From Candidatus Methylomirabilota bacterium (GTDB lineage Bacteria > Methylomirabilota > Methylomirabilia > Methylomirabilales > Methylomirabilaceae), in the NCBI GenBank assembly GCA_003104975.1, contig PQAM01000019.1, positions 124,889-188,888 on the forward strand: a DNA stretch of 64,000 nucleotides, written 5' to 3'. Numbering within the stretch: position 1 is the stretch's first letter; each line of letters begins with the position of its first letter. This document shows positions 43,965 through 52,481 of this stretch, in pieces. A program made the position numbers and the translations under genes. The notes below the pieces were generated by a model. It searched no databases. It saw only the letters and a list, made by a program, of their open reading frames with translations, and had not been told where the DNA came from.

Positions 43965-45250
43965 AACTGCTTCAGGCCGGATCGCAGGAGTGCGCGCTGT
44001 TCTTCGCGAGACTCCGGTCGCGACAGGGGACGATACCTGCGGAGATCGAGCAGGCCGTCGGCGGTATTGTGGCAAGCATACGCGCGGACGGCGATGCCGC
44101 CCTGTTCGAACAGACGGCGCGACTGGACGGCGTCCGTCTGGATGCCGTGTCGGTACAGGTCACACGACGGGAGGTTGAGGAGGCGTACGCGGCCCTGGCG
44201 CCGGCCTCTTTGGAAGCGATCAAGACGGCGGTATCGCGGATCAGGGCCTTCCACGTCCGACAGCGCCGTGAGTCCTGGTTCTCGGATGAAGAGGGCGCGA
44301 TTGTCGGGATGCTGGTCCGTCCGCTCAACCGGGTAGGGATCTATGTGCCGGGGGGTACGGCGGCCTATCCGTCTACGGTGCTCATGAACGCCATCCCGGC
44401 CGCCATCGCCGGCGTGACGGAGGTGGTGATGTGTACGCCGCCGCGTCGCGACGGCACGGTGGCCGCCGCGGTACTGGTTGCCGCCGATCTGTGCGGGGTG
44501 TATGCGATCTACAAGGTGGGCGGCGCCCAGGCAGTGGCCGCTATGGCCTATGGGACCGCATCGATTCCGAGGGTGGACAAGATCGTCGGTCCCGGCAACA
44601 TCTTTGTTGCGGCGGCCAAGCGGCTGGTCTTCGGGCAGGTGGGGATCGACATGATCGCGGGCCCGACGGAATTGTTGATCATCGCCGATGAAGAGGCCCG
44701 GGCCGACTGGGCGGCGGCTGACCTGCTCTCGCAGGCCGAGCATGATCCGCTTTCGAGTGCCGTCGTGCTCACACCATCCCAGCGGCTGGCCGAAGAGGTG
44801 GTGGCCGAGGTCGCCTGTCAGGCGGCGCAACTGCCCAGACGACAGATCGCAGATGCCTCCTTGGAGCAGTTTGGCGCAGCCGTCGTTGTGAAGGGACTGG
44901 ATGAGGCCGCCGCCATCGCCAATGAGATCGCGCCGGAACATCTCGAATTGCTGGTGAGAGACCCATGGAGACTGCTGCCGCAGATCCGGTGTGCGGGCGC
45001 CATCTTCATGGGGGACGCCACTCCGGAGACGGTAGGCGATTATCTGGCCGGGCCGAATCATATCCTGCCGACGGGGGGGACAGCGCGCTTTGCCTCACCC
45101 CTCTCCGTGGCCGACTTCCAACGTCAGAGCTCGCTGATCGCCTTCAGTCGTCAGAAGCTGGAGGCGTTGGAGCCGGCATTGGTAGAGCTGGCCCGCCTGG
45201 AGGGGCTTGAGGCCCACGCACGGGCAGCCTCGATCAGGAGGTGCGCATGA
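43961..45250 (+). CDS. hisD: histidinol dehydrogenase
   Basis: HisD oxidises histidinol to histidine in two NAD-dependent steps using zinc. The 429-residue product contains GIYVPGGTAAYPSTVLMNAIPA, KIVGPGNIFVAAAKR, GPTELLIIADE, and PEHLELL, with histidines of the zinc/active site, and the C-terminal NHILPTGGTARF. It overlaps hisG and hisC by four bases each. Confidence 0.97.
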   Translation: MKLLQAGSQECALFFARLRSRQGTIPAEIEQAVGGIVASIRADGDAALFEQTARLDGVRLDAVSVQVTRREVEEAYAALAPASLEAIKTAVSRIRAFHVRQRRESWFSDEEGAIVGMLVRPLNRVGIYVPGGTAAYPSTVLMNAIPAAIAGVTEVVMCTPPRRDGTVAAAVLVAADLCGVYAIYKVGGAQAVAAMAYGTASIPRVDKIVGPGNIFVAAAKRLVFGQVGIDMIAGPTELLIIADEEARADWAAADLLSQAEHDPLSSAVVLTPSQRLAEEVVAEVACQAAQLPRRQIADASLEQFGAAVVVKGLDEAAAIANEIAPEHLELLVRDPWRLLPQIRCAGAIFMGDATPETVGDYLAGPNHILPTGGTARFASPLSVADFQRQSSLIAFSRQKLEALEPALVELARLEGLEAHARAASIRRCA

Positions 45251-46353
45251 CGAGGCCGCACCTGCTCGATCTGGTCAAACCGGAGGTCGTACGCCTCACC
45301 GCCTATCGGGCCGAAGAGCCGGGACCCGATCTGATCAGGCTTGATGCCAACGAAAGCCCGTTCCCGCTCTCGGAGACCCTTCGCCGAGAGGTTGGCGGCG
45401 CCTTGGAACGGGTGGACCTCCACCGCTACCCCGATGCAAAGGCCGATCAGCTTCGAGCCGTCCTGGCGACACAGCTTCAGGTGCCGCCGGGATCGCTGAT
45501 CCTCGGCAACGGTTCCGATGAGCTGATTCAACTGCTGTTGCTGGCGACGTCGGAACCCGGAACGACCGTGTTGGCGCCGGTGCCGACCTTTTCGATGTAT
45601 GAGCTGATTGCGAAGGCCCAGGGGCTACGCTTTGAAGGGGTCCCCCTCGACTCTCGTTTCGAGGCCGACCTGCCGGCCCTACTTGAGACCATCGAGCAAT
45701 TGCGCCCCAAGGTCGTCTTTCTGGCGATACCGAACAACCCCACCGGTACTCTCTTCTCGGAGGCGGAGATCTTCAAGATTCTAGCCGTCGCGCCCGGGTT
45801 GGTGGTGGTAGACGAGGCCTATGGGGCGTACGCGGGGCGGACCATGCTGCCGCATCTGGTCGATCAGGAGCGGCTGGTCATCCTCCGCTCCCTCTCCAAG
45901 ATCGGGCTGGCCGGTTTGCGCATCGGCTACCTGATAGCGCATCCTCTCCTCGCGGCCGAACTGGAGAAGGTCCGTCTTCCGTACAATCTCAATTGCTTCT
46001 CGCAGACGGCCGCAGTTGTGCTGCTCAACCATCACGAGTGGATCAATGCCAATGTTCGTGAGGTAGTCCGAGAGCGGGAGCGATTGATGGGTCGACTGGC
46101 GGGACTTCCGGGCATCGAGGTCTTCCCGTCAGCGGCGAACTTTATCCTCTTCCGGACGGCACATTCCGGGGCAGAGGTGTTCGAGACCGTGCGGCAGCAG
46201 GGGGTATTGGTGAGAAATCTCGGATCGATACAGGGCCTGCACGACTGTCTGCGGGTGACCGTGGGGACGAAAGCGGAGAACGATCGGTTCATGGAGGCAT
46301 TGGCGAAAGCAATGAAACGTTCCGAGAGTACTGGACTTGGAGCTCATGGGTAG
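45247..46353 (+). CDS. hisC: histidinol-phosphate aminotransferase
   Basis: This is a 368-residue PLP-dependent fold-type I aminotransferase. LIRLDANESPF, GNGSDELIQLL, IPNNPTGTLF, DEAYGAY and the PLP lysine (Lys218) in SLSKIGLAGLRIGY are visible. ATG 45247 is chosen because AGGAGG ends five bases upstream; GTG 45241 overlaps that site. The stop codon lies inside the 141-bp repeat. Confidence 0.96.
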   Translation: MTRPHLLDLVKPEVVRLTAYRAEEPGPDLIRLDANESPFPLSETLRREVGGALERVDLHRYPDAKADQLRAVLATQLQVPPGSLILGNGSDELIQLLLLATSEPGTTVLAPVPTFSMYELIAKAQGLRFEGVPLDSRFEADLPALLETIEQLRPKVVFLAIPNNPTGTLFSEAEIFKILAVAPGLVVVDEAYGAYAGRTMLPHLVDQERLVILRSLSKIGLAGLRIGYLIAHPLLAAELEKVRLPYNLNCFSQTAAVVLLNHHEWINANVREVVRERERLMGRLAGLPGIEVFPSAANFILFRTAHSGAEVFETVRQQGVLVRNLGSIQGLHDCLRVTVGTKAENDRFMEALAKAMKRSESTGLGAHG

Positions 46354-46473
46354 ACGGCAGGTCACTCCGCTTGATCTCGCCGTACGTCCCTGTACGGCTC
46401 GAATCGGCGCCGACAGACTGCGCTGTCCCTGCTTCGCCTGTCGTCGACGATGCGTCGCCACCTACCGTCCACC
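46333..46473. repeat. 141-bp structured repeat, copy 1 (hisC/hisB junction)
   Basis: This segment matches 47118-47258 at about 124 of 141 bases without gaps. It contains inverted repeats ccgtac/gtacgg and tcggcgccga, and near-symmetrical ends (cggcagg / cctgtcg). It overlaps the last codons of hisC. Confidence 0.85.
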
Positions 46474-46521
46474 TCAGACATGCATGGTGCAAGGCCAAGT
46501 GAAGCAGACGGAGGCCCGATG

Positions 46522-47109
46522 ATGAGCAGGACAGCCAAGGTCCACCGAAAGACCGCAGAGACCGACGTCGCAGTTACGCTGAATCTGGACGGGACGGGGC
46601 GGCACGCGCTTCAGACGCACATCCCCTTTCTCGATCATATGCTCGCCCAACTGGCGACGCACGGCCTCTTTGATCTGGATATCGAGGCGGGAGGCGATCT
46701 TGAGGTCGATCTGCATCACACGGTGGAGGACGTCGGGATCGCGCTCGGCGAGGCGTTCGCCCAGGCCATGGGGGATAAGCGGGGCATCCGACGATTTGCG
46801 TCGGCGCTTGTGCCGCTGGATGAGGCGCTGGCCCGCATCGCGCTCGACATCAGCGGCCGCCCCTATCTGGTCTATGAGGCGCCCCAACTTCAGGGTCGGA
46901 TCGAGAGTTTTGACGTCACCCTTGTCAAGGAGTTCATGCGCGCCCTGGCTATGAACATGAAGGTCAACCTTCATGTAGCGGTCCTGTACGGCGAAAACCT
47001 GCACCACTGCGTCGAGGCGATCTTTAAGGCATTGGCCCGGTGTCTCGACCAGGCGACGGCGGTCGATCCGCGGATTGTTGAGGTCCCCTCAACGAAGGGG
47101 AGTTTATAG
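46522..47109 (+). CDS. hisB: imidazoleglycerol-phosphate dehydratase
   Basis: HisB dehydrates imidazoleglycerol phosphate. The 195-residue protein has the manganese-binding HIPFLDHMLAQLATHGLFDL and DLHHTVEDVGIALGEAF motifs and the repeat LHHCVEAIFKALARCL. ATG 46522 is chosen because GGAGG (46510-46514) is seven bases upstream; the adjacent ATG 46519 is also possible. Longer in-frame readings run into the 141-bp repeat and are not HisB-like. Confidence 0.95.
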   Translation: MSRTAKVHRKTAETDVAVTLNLDGTGRHALQTHIPFLDHMLAQLATHGLFDLDIEAGGDLEVDLHHTVEDVGIALGEAFAQAMGDKRGIRRFASALVPLDEALARIALDISGRPYLVYEAPQLQGRIESFDVTLVKEFMRALAMNMKVNLHVAVLYGENLHHCVEAIFKALARCLDQATAVDPRIVEVPSTKGSL

Positions 47110-47117
47110 GGGGTGCG

Positions 47118-47258
47118 GGACTTGAAACTCATAAGTGGCCGGCAGGCGGCTCCGCTTAATCTCGCCGTACGTCCCTGTACGGTTCGAATCGGCGCCGACA
47201 GGCTGCGCTGTCCATGCTGCGCCTGCCGTCGACGACGCGTCGCCACCTACCGCCCACC
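47118..47258. repeat. 141-bp structured repeat, copy 2 (hisB/hisH junction)
   Basis: This is the second copy of the element at 46333-46473. Here the outer arms cggcaggcg / cgcctgccg are perfect inverted repeats, and ccgtac/gtacgg and tcggcgccga are conserved, so a folded RNA or DNA structure is likely under selection or recently copied. It fills the gap between hisB and hisH. Confidence 0.85.
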
Positions 47259-47276
47259 CCTGGCAGGTCAGGTAAT

Positions 47277-47909
47277 ATGATTGCTATTATCGACTCCGGC
47301 ATTGCGAACCTTCGGAGTGTTCAGAAGGGGTTTGAGCGTGTCGGGGCCGATGCCAGGATCGTCGACGATCCTGGGACACTGCGCGACGCCTTCGGCATTG
47401 TCCTGCCTGGGGTCGGCGCATTTGCCGACGGGATCGGGAAACTTCAGGACGGCGGGTTCGTCGAGCCGCTGCTGCGGGCGATCGAGGCGGGGAAGCCGGT
47501 CCTCGGCATCTGCCTGGGGCTGCACTTTCTGTTCAGTGAGAGTGAGGAATTCGGACATCACGCGGGCCTCAACATTATCAAGGGTCGGGTGGTCCGATTC
47601 ACGAACGCTGCCGTAGGGGCGGTTCGCGAACCGCCCCTACTCAAGATCCCGCATATGGGGTGGAACCGGATCAGGATCGAACGGCAGGCGCCGATATTCA
47701 AGGACATTCCGGACGGAGCCTTCTTCTACTTCGTCCATTCCTACTTTGTACAGCCTGAGGATGAACGCGTGATTGCTGCGACAACGGAGTACGGTCGTCG
47801 ATTTACCTCAGCGCTATGGCGCGAGAATCTCTTCGCCTGCCAGTTTCACCCCGAGAAGAGTCAAGTCCTGGGTCTTCAACTGTTGAGGAACTTCGCGTCC
47901 CTCACGTAG
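47277..47909 (+). CDS. hisH: imidazole glycerol phosphate synthase, glutaminase subunit
   Basis: HisH supplies ammonia to HisF. The 210-residue product has LPGVGAFADG, the nucleophile elbow GICLGLHFLFSESEE and the C-terminal CQFHPEKSQ, giving the Cys-His-Glu triad. Just before KIPHMGWNRI an extra peptide (AVGAVREPPL, residues about 113-122) is encoded by a perfect 28-bp palindrome. The frame is kept. hisA starts directly after the stop. Confidence 0.95.
   Translation: MIAIIDSGIANLRSVQKGFERVGADARIVDDPGTLRDAFGIVLPGVGAFADGIGKLQDGGFVEPLLRAIEAGKPVLGICLGLHFLFSESEEFGHHAGLNIIKGRVVRFTNAAVGAVREPPLLKIPHMGWNRIRIERQAPIFKDIPDGAFFYFVHSYFVQPEDERVIAATTEYGRRFTSALWRENLFACQFHPEKSQVLGLQLLRNFASLT
47613..47640. 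repeat. perfect 28-bp REP-like palindrome inside hisH
   Basis: gtaggggcggttcg and cgaaccgcccctac are exact reverse complements with no spacer. The gtaggggc head is shared with the palindromes in murG and around the RAYT gene. The insertion adds about nine to ten codons without a frameshift. Confidence 0.9.
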
Positions 47910-48632
47910 ATGCTGATCATTCCCGCGATCGACCTCAAAGGGGGCCAAGTCGTTCGGTTGTCACAGGGCGATCCCCTGCGCCAAACCGCCTATTCCGCCG
48001 ATCCCGCCGCCACGGCGAGGCGATGGGAGGAGGAAGGGGCGTCGATCCTGCACCTGGTCGATCTCGACGGCGCCTTTGCCGGACGGCCGGAGCAACTCGC
48101 TGTTGTGGCCCAGGTGACCCGCGCCATCACAATCCCGGTGCAACTCGGCGGTGGGTTGCGAAGCCTGGCGAATGTGGAGCAGGCGTTCGCCGCCGGCATC
48201 GAGCGGGCTGTCCTTGGGACCGCTGCCATCGAGAATGAGGGACTTCTGAGGGAGGCCGCCAAAGTCTATCCCGGTCGCATTCTGCTTGGTATCGATGCGA
48301 AAAACGGGAGGGTGGCGGTACGGGGTTGGGCGGAGGCCACCGAACTGCTCGCGACCGATCTGGCGATACGGGCGGCCGATCTGCCGCTGGCCGGGATTAT
48401 TTATACCGATATCGAGCGAGACGGGATGCTCACGGGACCCAACCTGGATGCCCTGCGCCGGATGGCTCAGACGGCCCGTCACCCGATCATCGCGTCCGGA
48501 GGGATCGCCACATTGGACGATCTCAGACGGCTCGCGACGCTGGAGCCCTCTATTGTCATCGGCGCCCTGGTCGGCAAGGCGCTCTATGAGGGCCGATTCT
48601 TACTGAAGGACGCGATTACGGCGGCGAGATAA
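47910..48632 (+). CDS. hisA: ProFAR isomerase HisA
   Basis: This is a 240-residue beta/alpha-barrel isomerase of histidine synthesis. The paired phosphate-binding half-barrels are visible: [14 protein letters not shown] with [28 protein letters not shown], and [22 protein letters not shown] with [14 protein letters not shown]. It is packed between hisH and hisF. Confidence 0.96.
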   Translation: MLIIPAIDLKGGQVVRLSQGDPLRQTAYSADPAATARRWEEEGASILHLVDLDGAFAGRPEQLAVVAQVTRAITIPVQLGGGLRSLANVEQAFAAGIERAVLGTAAIENEGLLREAAKVYPGRILLGIDAKNGRVAVRGWAEATELLATDLAIRAADLPLAGIIYTDIERDGMLTGPNLDALRRMAQTARHPIIASGGIATLDDLRRLATLEPSIVIGALVGKALYEGRFLLKDAITAAR

Positions 48633-48635
48633 ACC

Positions 48636-49463
48636 ATGCTGGCCAAGCGCATCATTCCGTGCCTTGATGTCAAAGACGGTCGTGTCGTGAAAGGGACGCG
48701 GTTCGTGGATCTCCGCGACGCGGGCGATCCGGCCGAGGTGGCAGCGCTGTATGACCAGCAGGGGGCCGACGAACTGGTATTTCTGGATATCACCGCCTCC
48801 TACGAGCGGCGGGATATCCTGCTTGATGTGGTCCGCCGGACGGCGGACATGACCTTTACCCCTCTCACGGTAGGCGGCGGGGTCCGGGTAGTAGAGGATA
48901 TCCGGGCGCTGCTCCTGGCCGGCGCCGACAAGGTCTCGCTCAACACCGCGGCGGTACAGCGCCCGGAACTGCTCACCGAGGCGGCCAAGCGGTTTGGGAG
49001 TCAGTGCACCGTACTCGCCATTGACGCGAAACGGCTCGACGACGGTGCAGCGTGCGCTCCGACCTCTGTCCCCCAACCCCCAACCCCCAACCCCCAACCC
49101 CCAGCTCATACGCCGCGCTGGCAGGTCTACACCCACGGCGGCCGGACACCGACTGGACTGGATGCGGTCGCGTGGGCGAAGCAGGGGGAGGCGCTGGGCG
49201 CCGGGGAGATCCTGCTTACCAGCATGGACCGGGATGGCACCAAAGACGGCTACGATCTGGCCCTGACCCGCGCGGTGGCGGATGCCGTCACGATTCCGGT
49301 TATCGCGTCGGGGGGTGCCGGTACCCTGGATCATCTGTACGACGCATTGGTTGTCGCGGGGGCTGACGCCGTACTGGCCGCCTCAATCTTTCATTTCCGT
49401 GAATATGCCATTCAGGATGCGAAGGCGTACCTGCGTGGTCGCGGTGTCCCGGTGCGGGATTAA
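48636..49463 (+). CDS. hisF: imidazole glycerol phosphate synthase, cyclase subunit
   Basis: HisF makes imidazoleglycerol phosphate and AICAR using ammonia from His[67 protein letters not shown] and [15 protein letters not shown] are intact. At 275 residues it is about 20 longer than usual: between AIDAKR and WQVYTHGGR an insert rich in Pro/Gln/Asn ([11 protein letters not shown]) is encoded by CCCCAAC heptamers. The insert lies in a surface loop of the barrel. Confidence 0.95.
   Translation: MLAKRIIPCLDVKDGRVVKGTRFVDLRDAGDPAEVAALYDQQGADELVFLDITASYERRDILLDVVRRTADMTFTPLTVGGGVRVVEDIRALLLAGADKVSLNTAAVQRPELLTEAAKRFGSQCTVLAIDAKRLDDGAACAPTSVPQPPTPNPQPPAHTPRWQVYTHGGRTPTGLDAVAWAKQGEALGAGEILLTSMDRDGTKDGYDLALTRAVADAVTIPVIASGGAGTLDHLYDALVVAGADAVLAASIFHFREYAIQDAKAYLRGRGVPVRD
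49070..49102. repeat. CCCCAAC heptamer repeat inside hisF
   Basis: Four exact tandem cccccaa units and a partial fifth lie in frame in hisF. They are a variant of the ACCCAAC unit in prmC. Confidence 0.9.
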
Positions 49464-49469
49464 AGAGCA

Positions 49470-50165
49470 ATGGAAGCGTTCGATCTCACCCAGCTTCGAT
49501 TCGACGATTCAGGCCTGATTCCGACCATTGTACAGGATGCTGAGAACAGCCAGGTCCTGATGCTGGCCTATATGAATCGAGAGTCGCTGCAGATGACGCT
49601 GGAGACCGGTCTCACCCACTTCTACAGCCGGTCCAGGCAGCGCATCTGGCAAAAGGGGGAGGAGTCCGGCCATATCCAGCGCGTCCACGAGATCTATTAC
49701 GACTGCGACGAGGATACCCTGCTGATCAAGGCCGAACAGGTGGTGGCGGCCTGCCACACCGGTCGGCGATCCTGCTTCTACCGTCGCCTGCTTCCGTCCC
49801 CCGATGCGCCACCGGATACCGCTCAGCAGCAGTTCGATCCGGAGGCGGTCTACGGCGGAAGCCTTGCCGTCCTGCAGCAGATCTTCGAGGTGATCAGGGA
49901 TCGTCAGGCGCGACCACAGCCGGATTCGTATGTCTCCGGTCTGTTCGCCAAGGGCCAGGACCAGATCCTCAAGAAGGTCGGCGAAGAGGCGACCGAGTTG
50001 GTGGTGGCCTCGAAGAATGGGAACCCGGAGGAGATTATCTACGAAGCCGCAGACCTCTGGTTTCATGCGCTGGTCCTGCTGGGGCATCATGGAATCGCGC
50101 CGTCAGCGGTCGCTCGGGAGCTGCGTAAACGGTACGGGAAAAAGGACAAGGCGGAGTATCGATAG
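49470..50165 (+). CDS. hisI: bifunctional phosphoribosyl-AMP cyclohydrolase/phosphoribosyl-ATP pyrophosphatase
   Basis: This 231-residue HisI-HisE fusion catalyses two early steps of histidine synthesis. The N-terminal half (about 1-120) has [10 protein letters not shown], the zinc-site motifs YDCDEDTLL and [12 protein letters not shown]; the C-terminal half (about 128-231) has the HisE signature [26 protein letters not shown] and [13 protein letters not shown]. It ends the his run. Confidence 0.96.
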   Translation: MEAFDLTQLRFDDSGLIPTIVQDAENSQVLMLAYMNRESLQMTLETGLTHFYSRSRQRIWQKGEESGHIQRVHEIYYDCDEDTLLIKAEQVVAACHTGRRSCFYRRLLPSPDAPPDTAQQQFDPEAVYGGSLAVLQQIFEVIRDRQARPQPDSYVSGLFAKGQDQILKKVGEEATELVVASKNGNPEEIIYEAADLWFHALVLLGHHGIAPSAVARELRKRYGKKDKAEYR

Positions 50166-50174
50166 GACGAGGAC

Positions 50175-50519
50175 GTGGAGAGCTGTCTCTTTTGCCAGAT
50201 CGCGAAGCGAGAACGTCCTGGAAAGATTGTCTACGAGGATGAGCAATCGGTCGCCTTCGAGGACATTCATCCGAAGGCCCCTGTCCACATCCTGATCGTT
50301 CCCAGACAACACCTCGCGACACTCCTTGACGCGAACGAAGCCGACGATCGGCTGCTCGGGCACCTGATGCTGGTGGCGAACCGGATTGCTCGACAGATCG
50401 GGATCGCCGACCGGGGCTTTCGCGTCGTGATCAACTGCAACAGCGAGGGCGGGCAGGCGGTCTATCACCTACACCTGCACCTGCTGGGCGGCCGACCCCT
50501 CAGTTGGCACCCGGCGTAG
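50175..50519 (+). CDS. HIT family hydrolase (HINT type)
   Basis: This is a 114-residue histidine-triad nucleotide-binding protein. The triad HLHLHL (His98, 100, 102) and an N-terminal zinc-binding CLFC pair are present, and NCNSEGGQAVYHLHLHLLGGR is typical of HinT purine nucleoside phosphoramidases. The GTG start at 50175 follows the hisI stop by nine bases. Confidence 0.93.
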   Translation: MESCLFCQIAKRERPGKIVYEDEQSVAFEDIHPKAPVHILIVPRQHLATLLDANEADDRLLGHLMLVANRIARQIGIADRGFRVVINCNSEGGQAVYHLHLHLLGGRPLSWHPA

Positions 50520-50538
50520 GAAACGTCTCTCCCCATTC

Positions 50539-50633
50539 GGAGGCGGAGTGGGCCCGGTGGCCCTCCTGGTCTTCAAAACCAGCGTACCCGCTAATAACGG
50601 GTTGGTGAGTTCGACCCTCACACGCCTCCGCCA
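50539..50633 (+). tRNA. selC: tRNA-Sec (anticodon UCA)
   Basis: The 95-base gene folds as selenocysteine tRNA. The acceptor stem is ggaggcg/cgcctcc with G73 and an encoded CCA. The long D stem is gggcc/ggccc with a four-base loop, and the anticodon arm is ctggt-cttcaaa-accag, giving UCA. The long variable arm is acccg/cgggt, and the T arm is gtgag-ttcgacc-ctcac. This shows that the organism decodes UGA as selenocysteine in some genes. Confidence 0.95.
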
Positions 50634-50659
50634 CTTTCTCGTATACTTTTGCCACCCCC

Positions 50660-50688
50660 TTGACACGTCATCTCCTTGGACCTATAGT
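50660..50688 (+). promoter_or_regulatory. promoter of the XRE gene
   Basis: TTGACA (50660-50665), 17 bases and TATAGT (50683-50688), 36 bp before the regulator. Confidence 0.8.
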
Positions 50689-50705
50689 TATATAGGTTAT
50701 ATAAC
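50687..50705. promoter_or_regulatory. probable operator for the XRE regulator
   Basis: GTTATATA-GGT-TATATAAC is a perfect inverted repeat with a three-base centre. It overlaps the -10 box and the start of the transcript, the right place for autorepression by the XRE protein. Confidence 0.6.
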
Positions 50706-50724
50706 AGTTACACAGGAGGAGACG

Positions 50725-51120
50725 ATGGTCGCCCATCACGCCTTTGGAACATACCTTCGAGAGTACCGTCTTAAGGCCGGATATGGTCTCCGCAGCTTGG
50801 CTGAAGCAATCGACATGCAGCCGTCCAATCTCAGCAATATGGAGCATGGACGCGTCGCCCCTCCGCAAGATCCTGCGGTGTTGGCGAACATCGCCGACAC
50901 GCTCGGTCTCCCCGAGGGGTCCACGGAGCGTACGCGATTGTTTGATCTCGCGGTGGCACACAAACAGCCTGCCTTACCGCCGGACGTTGCGGCATTTGCC
51001 GCAAAGACTCCAGGGATTCCGGTACTGCTTCGTACGATTGAAAATAAACGACTGAACCGAGAAGACTTGGCCAAGCTGACCGACTATATCAATCAGCGCC
51101 TCGGAAAGCCTCAACGGTGA
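50725..51120 (+). CDS. XRE family transcriptional regulator
   Basis: The 131-residue protein has a Cro/CI-type helix-turn-helix (FGTYLREYRLKAGYGLRSLAEAIDMQPSNLSNMEHGRVAP) and a helical C-terminal extension. AGGAGG precedes ATG 50725. It overlaps the downstream ImmA-like frame by four bases, the usual layout of an XRE-ImmA regulator-peptidase pair. A strong promoter with an overlapping palindrome suggests autoregulation. Confidence 0.9.
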   Translation: MVAHHAFGTYLREYRLKAGYGLRSLAEAIDMQPSNLSNMEHGRVAPPQDPAVLANIADTLGLPEGSTERTRLFDLAVAHKQPALPPDVAAFAAKTPGIPVLLRTIENKRLNREDLAKLTDYINQRLGKPQR

Positions 51121-51419
51121 AGACCGAGGACGTTCCCGCTTACTCCATCCCCCGACTGGAGCAGATTGCCAAACTCCTCTTGGATGAACGCTGGCCGGGG
51201 CTCACAATCCCAATCGATATCGACTACATCGTGGAGCCGGAGCCGGACACGATCCTTGACTACCTGCCTGGTTTGCGAGCGGTCCACGGCGTCGCAGGCG
51301 CGGTGATCAGCCACCCTCAAGAGGACCGCTTCACCATCCTCATCGATGAAGAGGTTGCGGACGGCAATCTTTCTTTCTATCGTTTTACGGTCGCTGAAGC
51401 CACTCACTGTCCCAAGTAG
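51117..51419 (+). pseudogene. truncated ImmA/IrrE-like metallopeptidase
   Basis: The frame matches the N-terminal part of ImmA/IrrE peptidases up to FTILIDEEVADGNLSFYRFTVAE, where intact members continue directly into the zinc-binding HExxH region. Here the sequence diverges after ATHCPK and stops, so the catalytic site is missing. The remaining piece may still bind the XRE partner, or be inert. The following 150 bp (51420-51569) contain no recognisable continuation. Confidence 0.65.
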
Positions 51420-51569
51420 CCACCTCTCTGACCTTGTATGTGGTTCGACACTCGTGCGATCAATCGAAAAAGTTTGTCAAGCCGGCTGAGGAGATGGTGA
51501 CGTATTTTTGAGTAGCGGATACCGCGGCGCGCGTCGGCCTCGTTGCTTACCTCTAAAAGCGCGGACCCC

Positions 51570-51824
51570 ATGCATCGGCTACTGCTCGGTCCCAGGGCAC
51601 AACGAGACCTGAATCGGCTCAGGGGCAAGACTTGGGCGAGGGTCAAGGAGGCGCTGGCGGCGCTGGCTCAAACTCCACGCCCCTCCGGATGCGTCAAGCT
51701 TGCTACTGGCGCCTGGAGGATACGGGTTGGTGATATCAGGGTACTCTACGACGTTGACGACAAGGCGCGCACGATCGAGGTCTTAAGAGTCAAACACCGA
51801 CGCGAGAGCTATCGACGACTGTAG
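51570..51824 (+). CDS. RelE/ParE-family toxin-like protein
   Basis: This 84-residue protein has the RelE fold signature: MHRLLLGPRAQRDLNRL, a helix hairpin, then VKLATGAWRIRVGDIRVLYDVDDKARTIEVLRVKHRRE. Such proteins are ribosome-dependent mRNA interferases or gyrase poisons. No antitoxin gene is visible upstream in the 150 bp before it, so the toxin is an orphan or its antitoxin gene has decayed. ATG 51570 is chosen since the sequence before it is not conserved. Confidence 0.8.
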   Translation: MHRLLLGPRAQRDLNRLRGKTWARVKEALAALAQTPRPSGCVKLATGAWRIRVGDIRVLYDVDDKARTIEVLRVKHRRESYRRL

Positions 51825-52254
51825 AAGAGCGACAGAGGAAATGATCAAGAAGCGCTTTCTTCCAGCCTTACCTCGGACGCCGGATCACTCGCGCGGTGTT
51901 GGGCTATCGCTTTGCAGCGCCGTCGAGGTGTCGCGCCTCCACCTTTTCGGCAGCGCGACCTGCAAGTCGCAAGGCGGGAATCTCCAGGGACATGGGTTTC
52001 GGATGTTTGCTGGGAGCGATCTTGGCGAAGGTGTCCAGAAACGCTTGAATGAAATTCGCGGGTTCGACGACGCACTCTGCTTTGACGATGGTGAGGGAAT
52101 AACACCGGTCTGAGGTGGAAGATACGTTCCTGGTTAGGGCGCCTCGGCGGCCTTCTGAGGAGAAGCCCGCGTCTCTCAATTATGACTCCTCGCGAGCTGT
52201 CAGATGGTTGTGAAAGATATAGAGAGGAATGCCTGCAACTGATAAGGTAGTCGA
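51825..52254. other. gene-poor region in the toxin-antitoxin islet
   Basis: No gene can be supported. A 91-codon frame on the minus strand (52179-51904) contains a fairly protein-like stretch (FIQAFLDTFAKIAPSKHPKP) but has no recognised family and no ribosome binding site. It could be a remnant. Confidence 0.4.
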
Positions 52255-52479
52255 TTAGGAATCTTGAAGAAGCGCGAGGAATTCTTCTACCGTGATCCCA
52301 GCGTGCCGGATAAGTTTACGGAGGGTTCCTCGATCCAGCTCTTTGTGGTCCGGGACGGAAAGATGGCGGCCGGATGGGTGGTAGTAGATCATATGAGAGC
52401 CTTGGTGGTGATCGTACGTGAAGTCGAGCTTGGCGAATGCCTTTCCCGCTTCTCGACCTGAGATGACCGGGAGCTTCAC
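52255..52479 (-). CDS. hicA: HicA family toxin (mRNA interferase)
   Basis: This is a 74-residue HicA toxin with a double-stranded RNA-binding-like fold. The start LPVISGREAGKAFAKLDF, the catalytic-histidine motif QGSHMIY (His29) and the end ELDRGTLRKLIRHAGIT are typical. The GTG at 52479 (or the adjacent GTG 52482) directly follows the hicB stop. The order hicB-hicA is the reverse of the more common hicA-hicB. Confidence 0.88.
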   Translation of the reverse strand: MKLPVISGREAGKAFAKLDFTYDHHQGSHMIYYHPSGRHLSVPDHKELDRGTLRKLIRHAGITVEEFLALLQDS

Positions 52480-52481
52480 CA

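Noticed and set aside
51904..52179. 91-codon minus-strand frame between relE and hicA
   Set aside because: Part of it looks protein-like but there is no family, no ribosome binding site and overlapping frames are equally open; not enough to call a gene.
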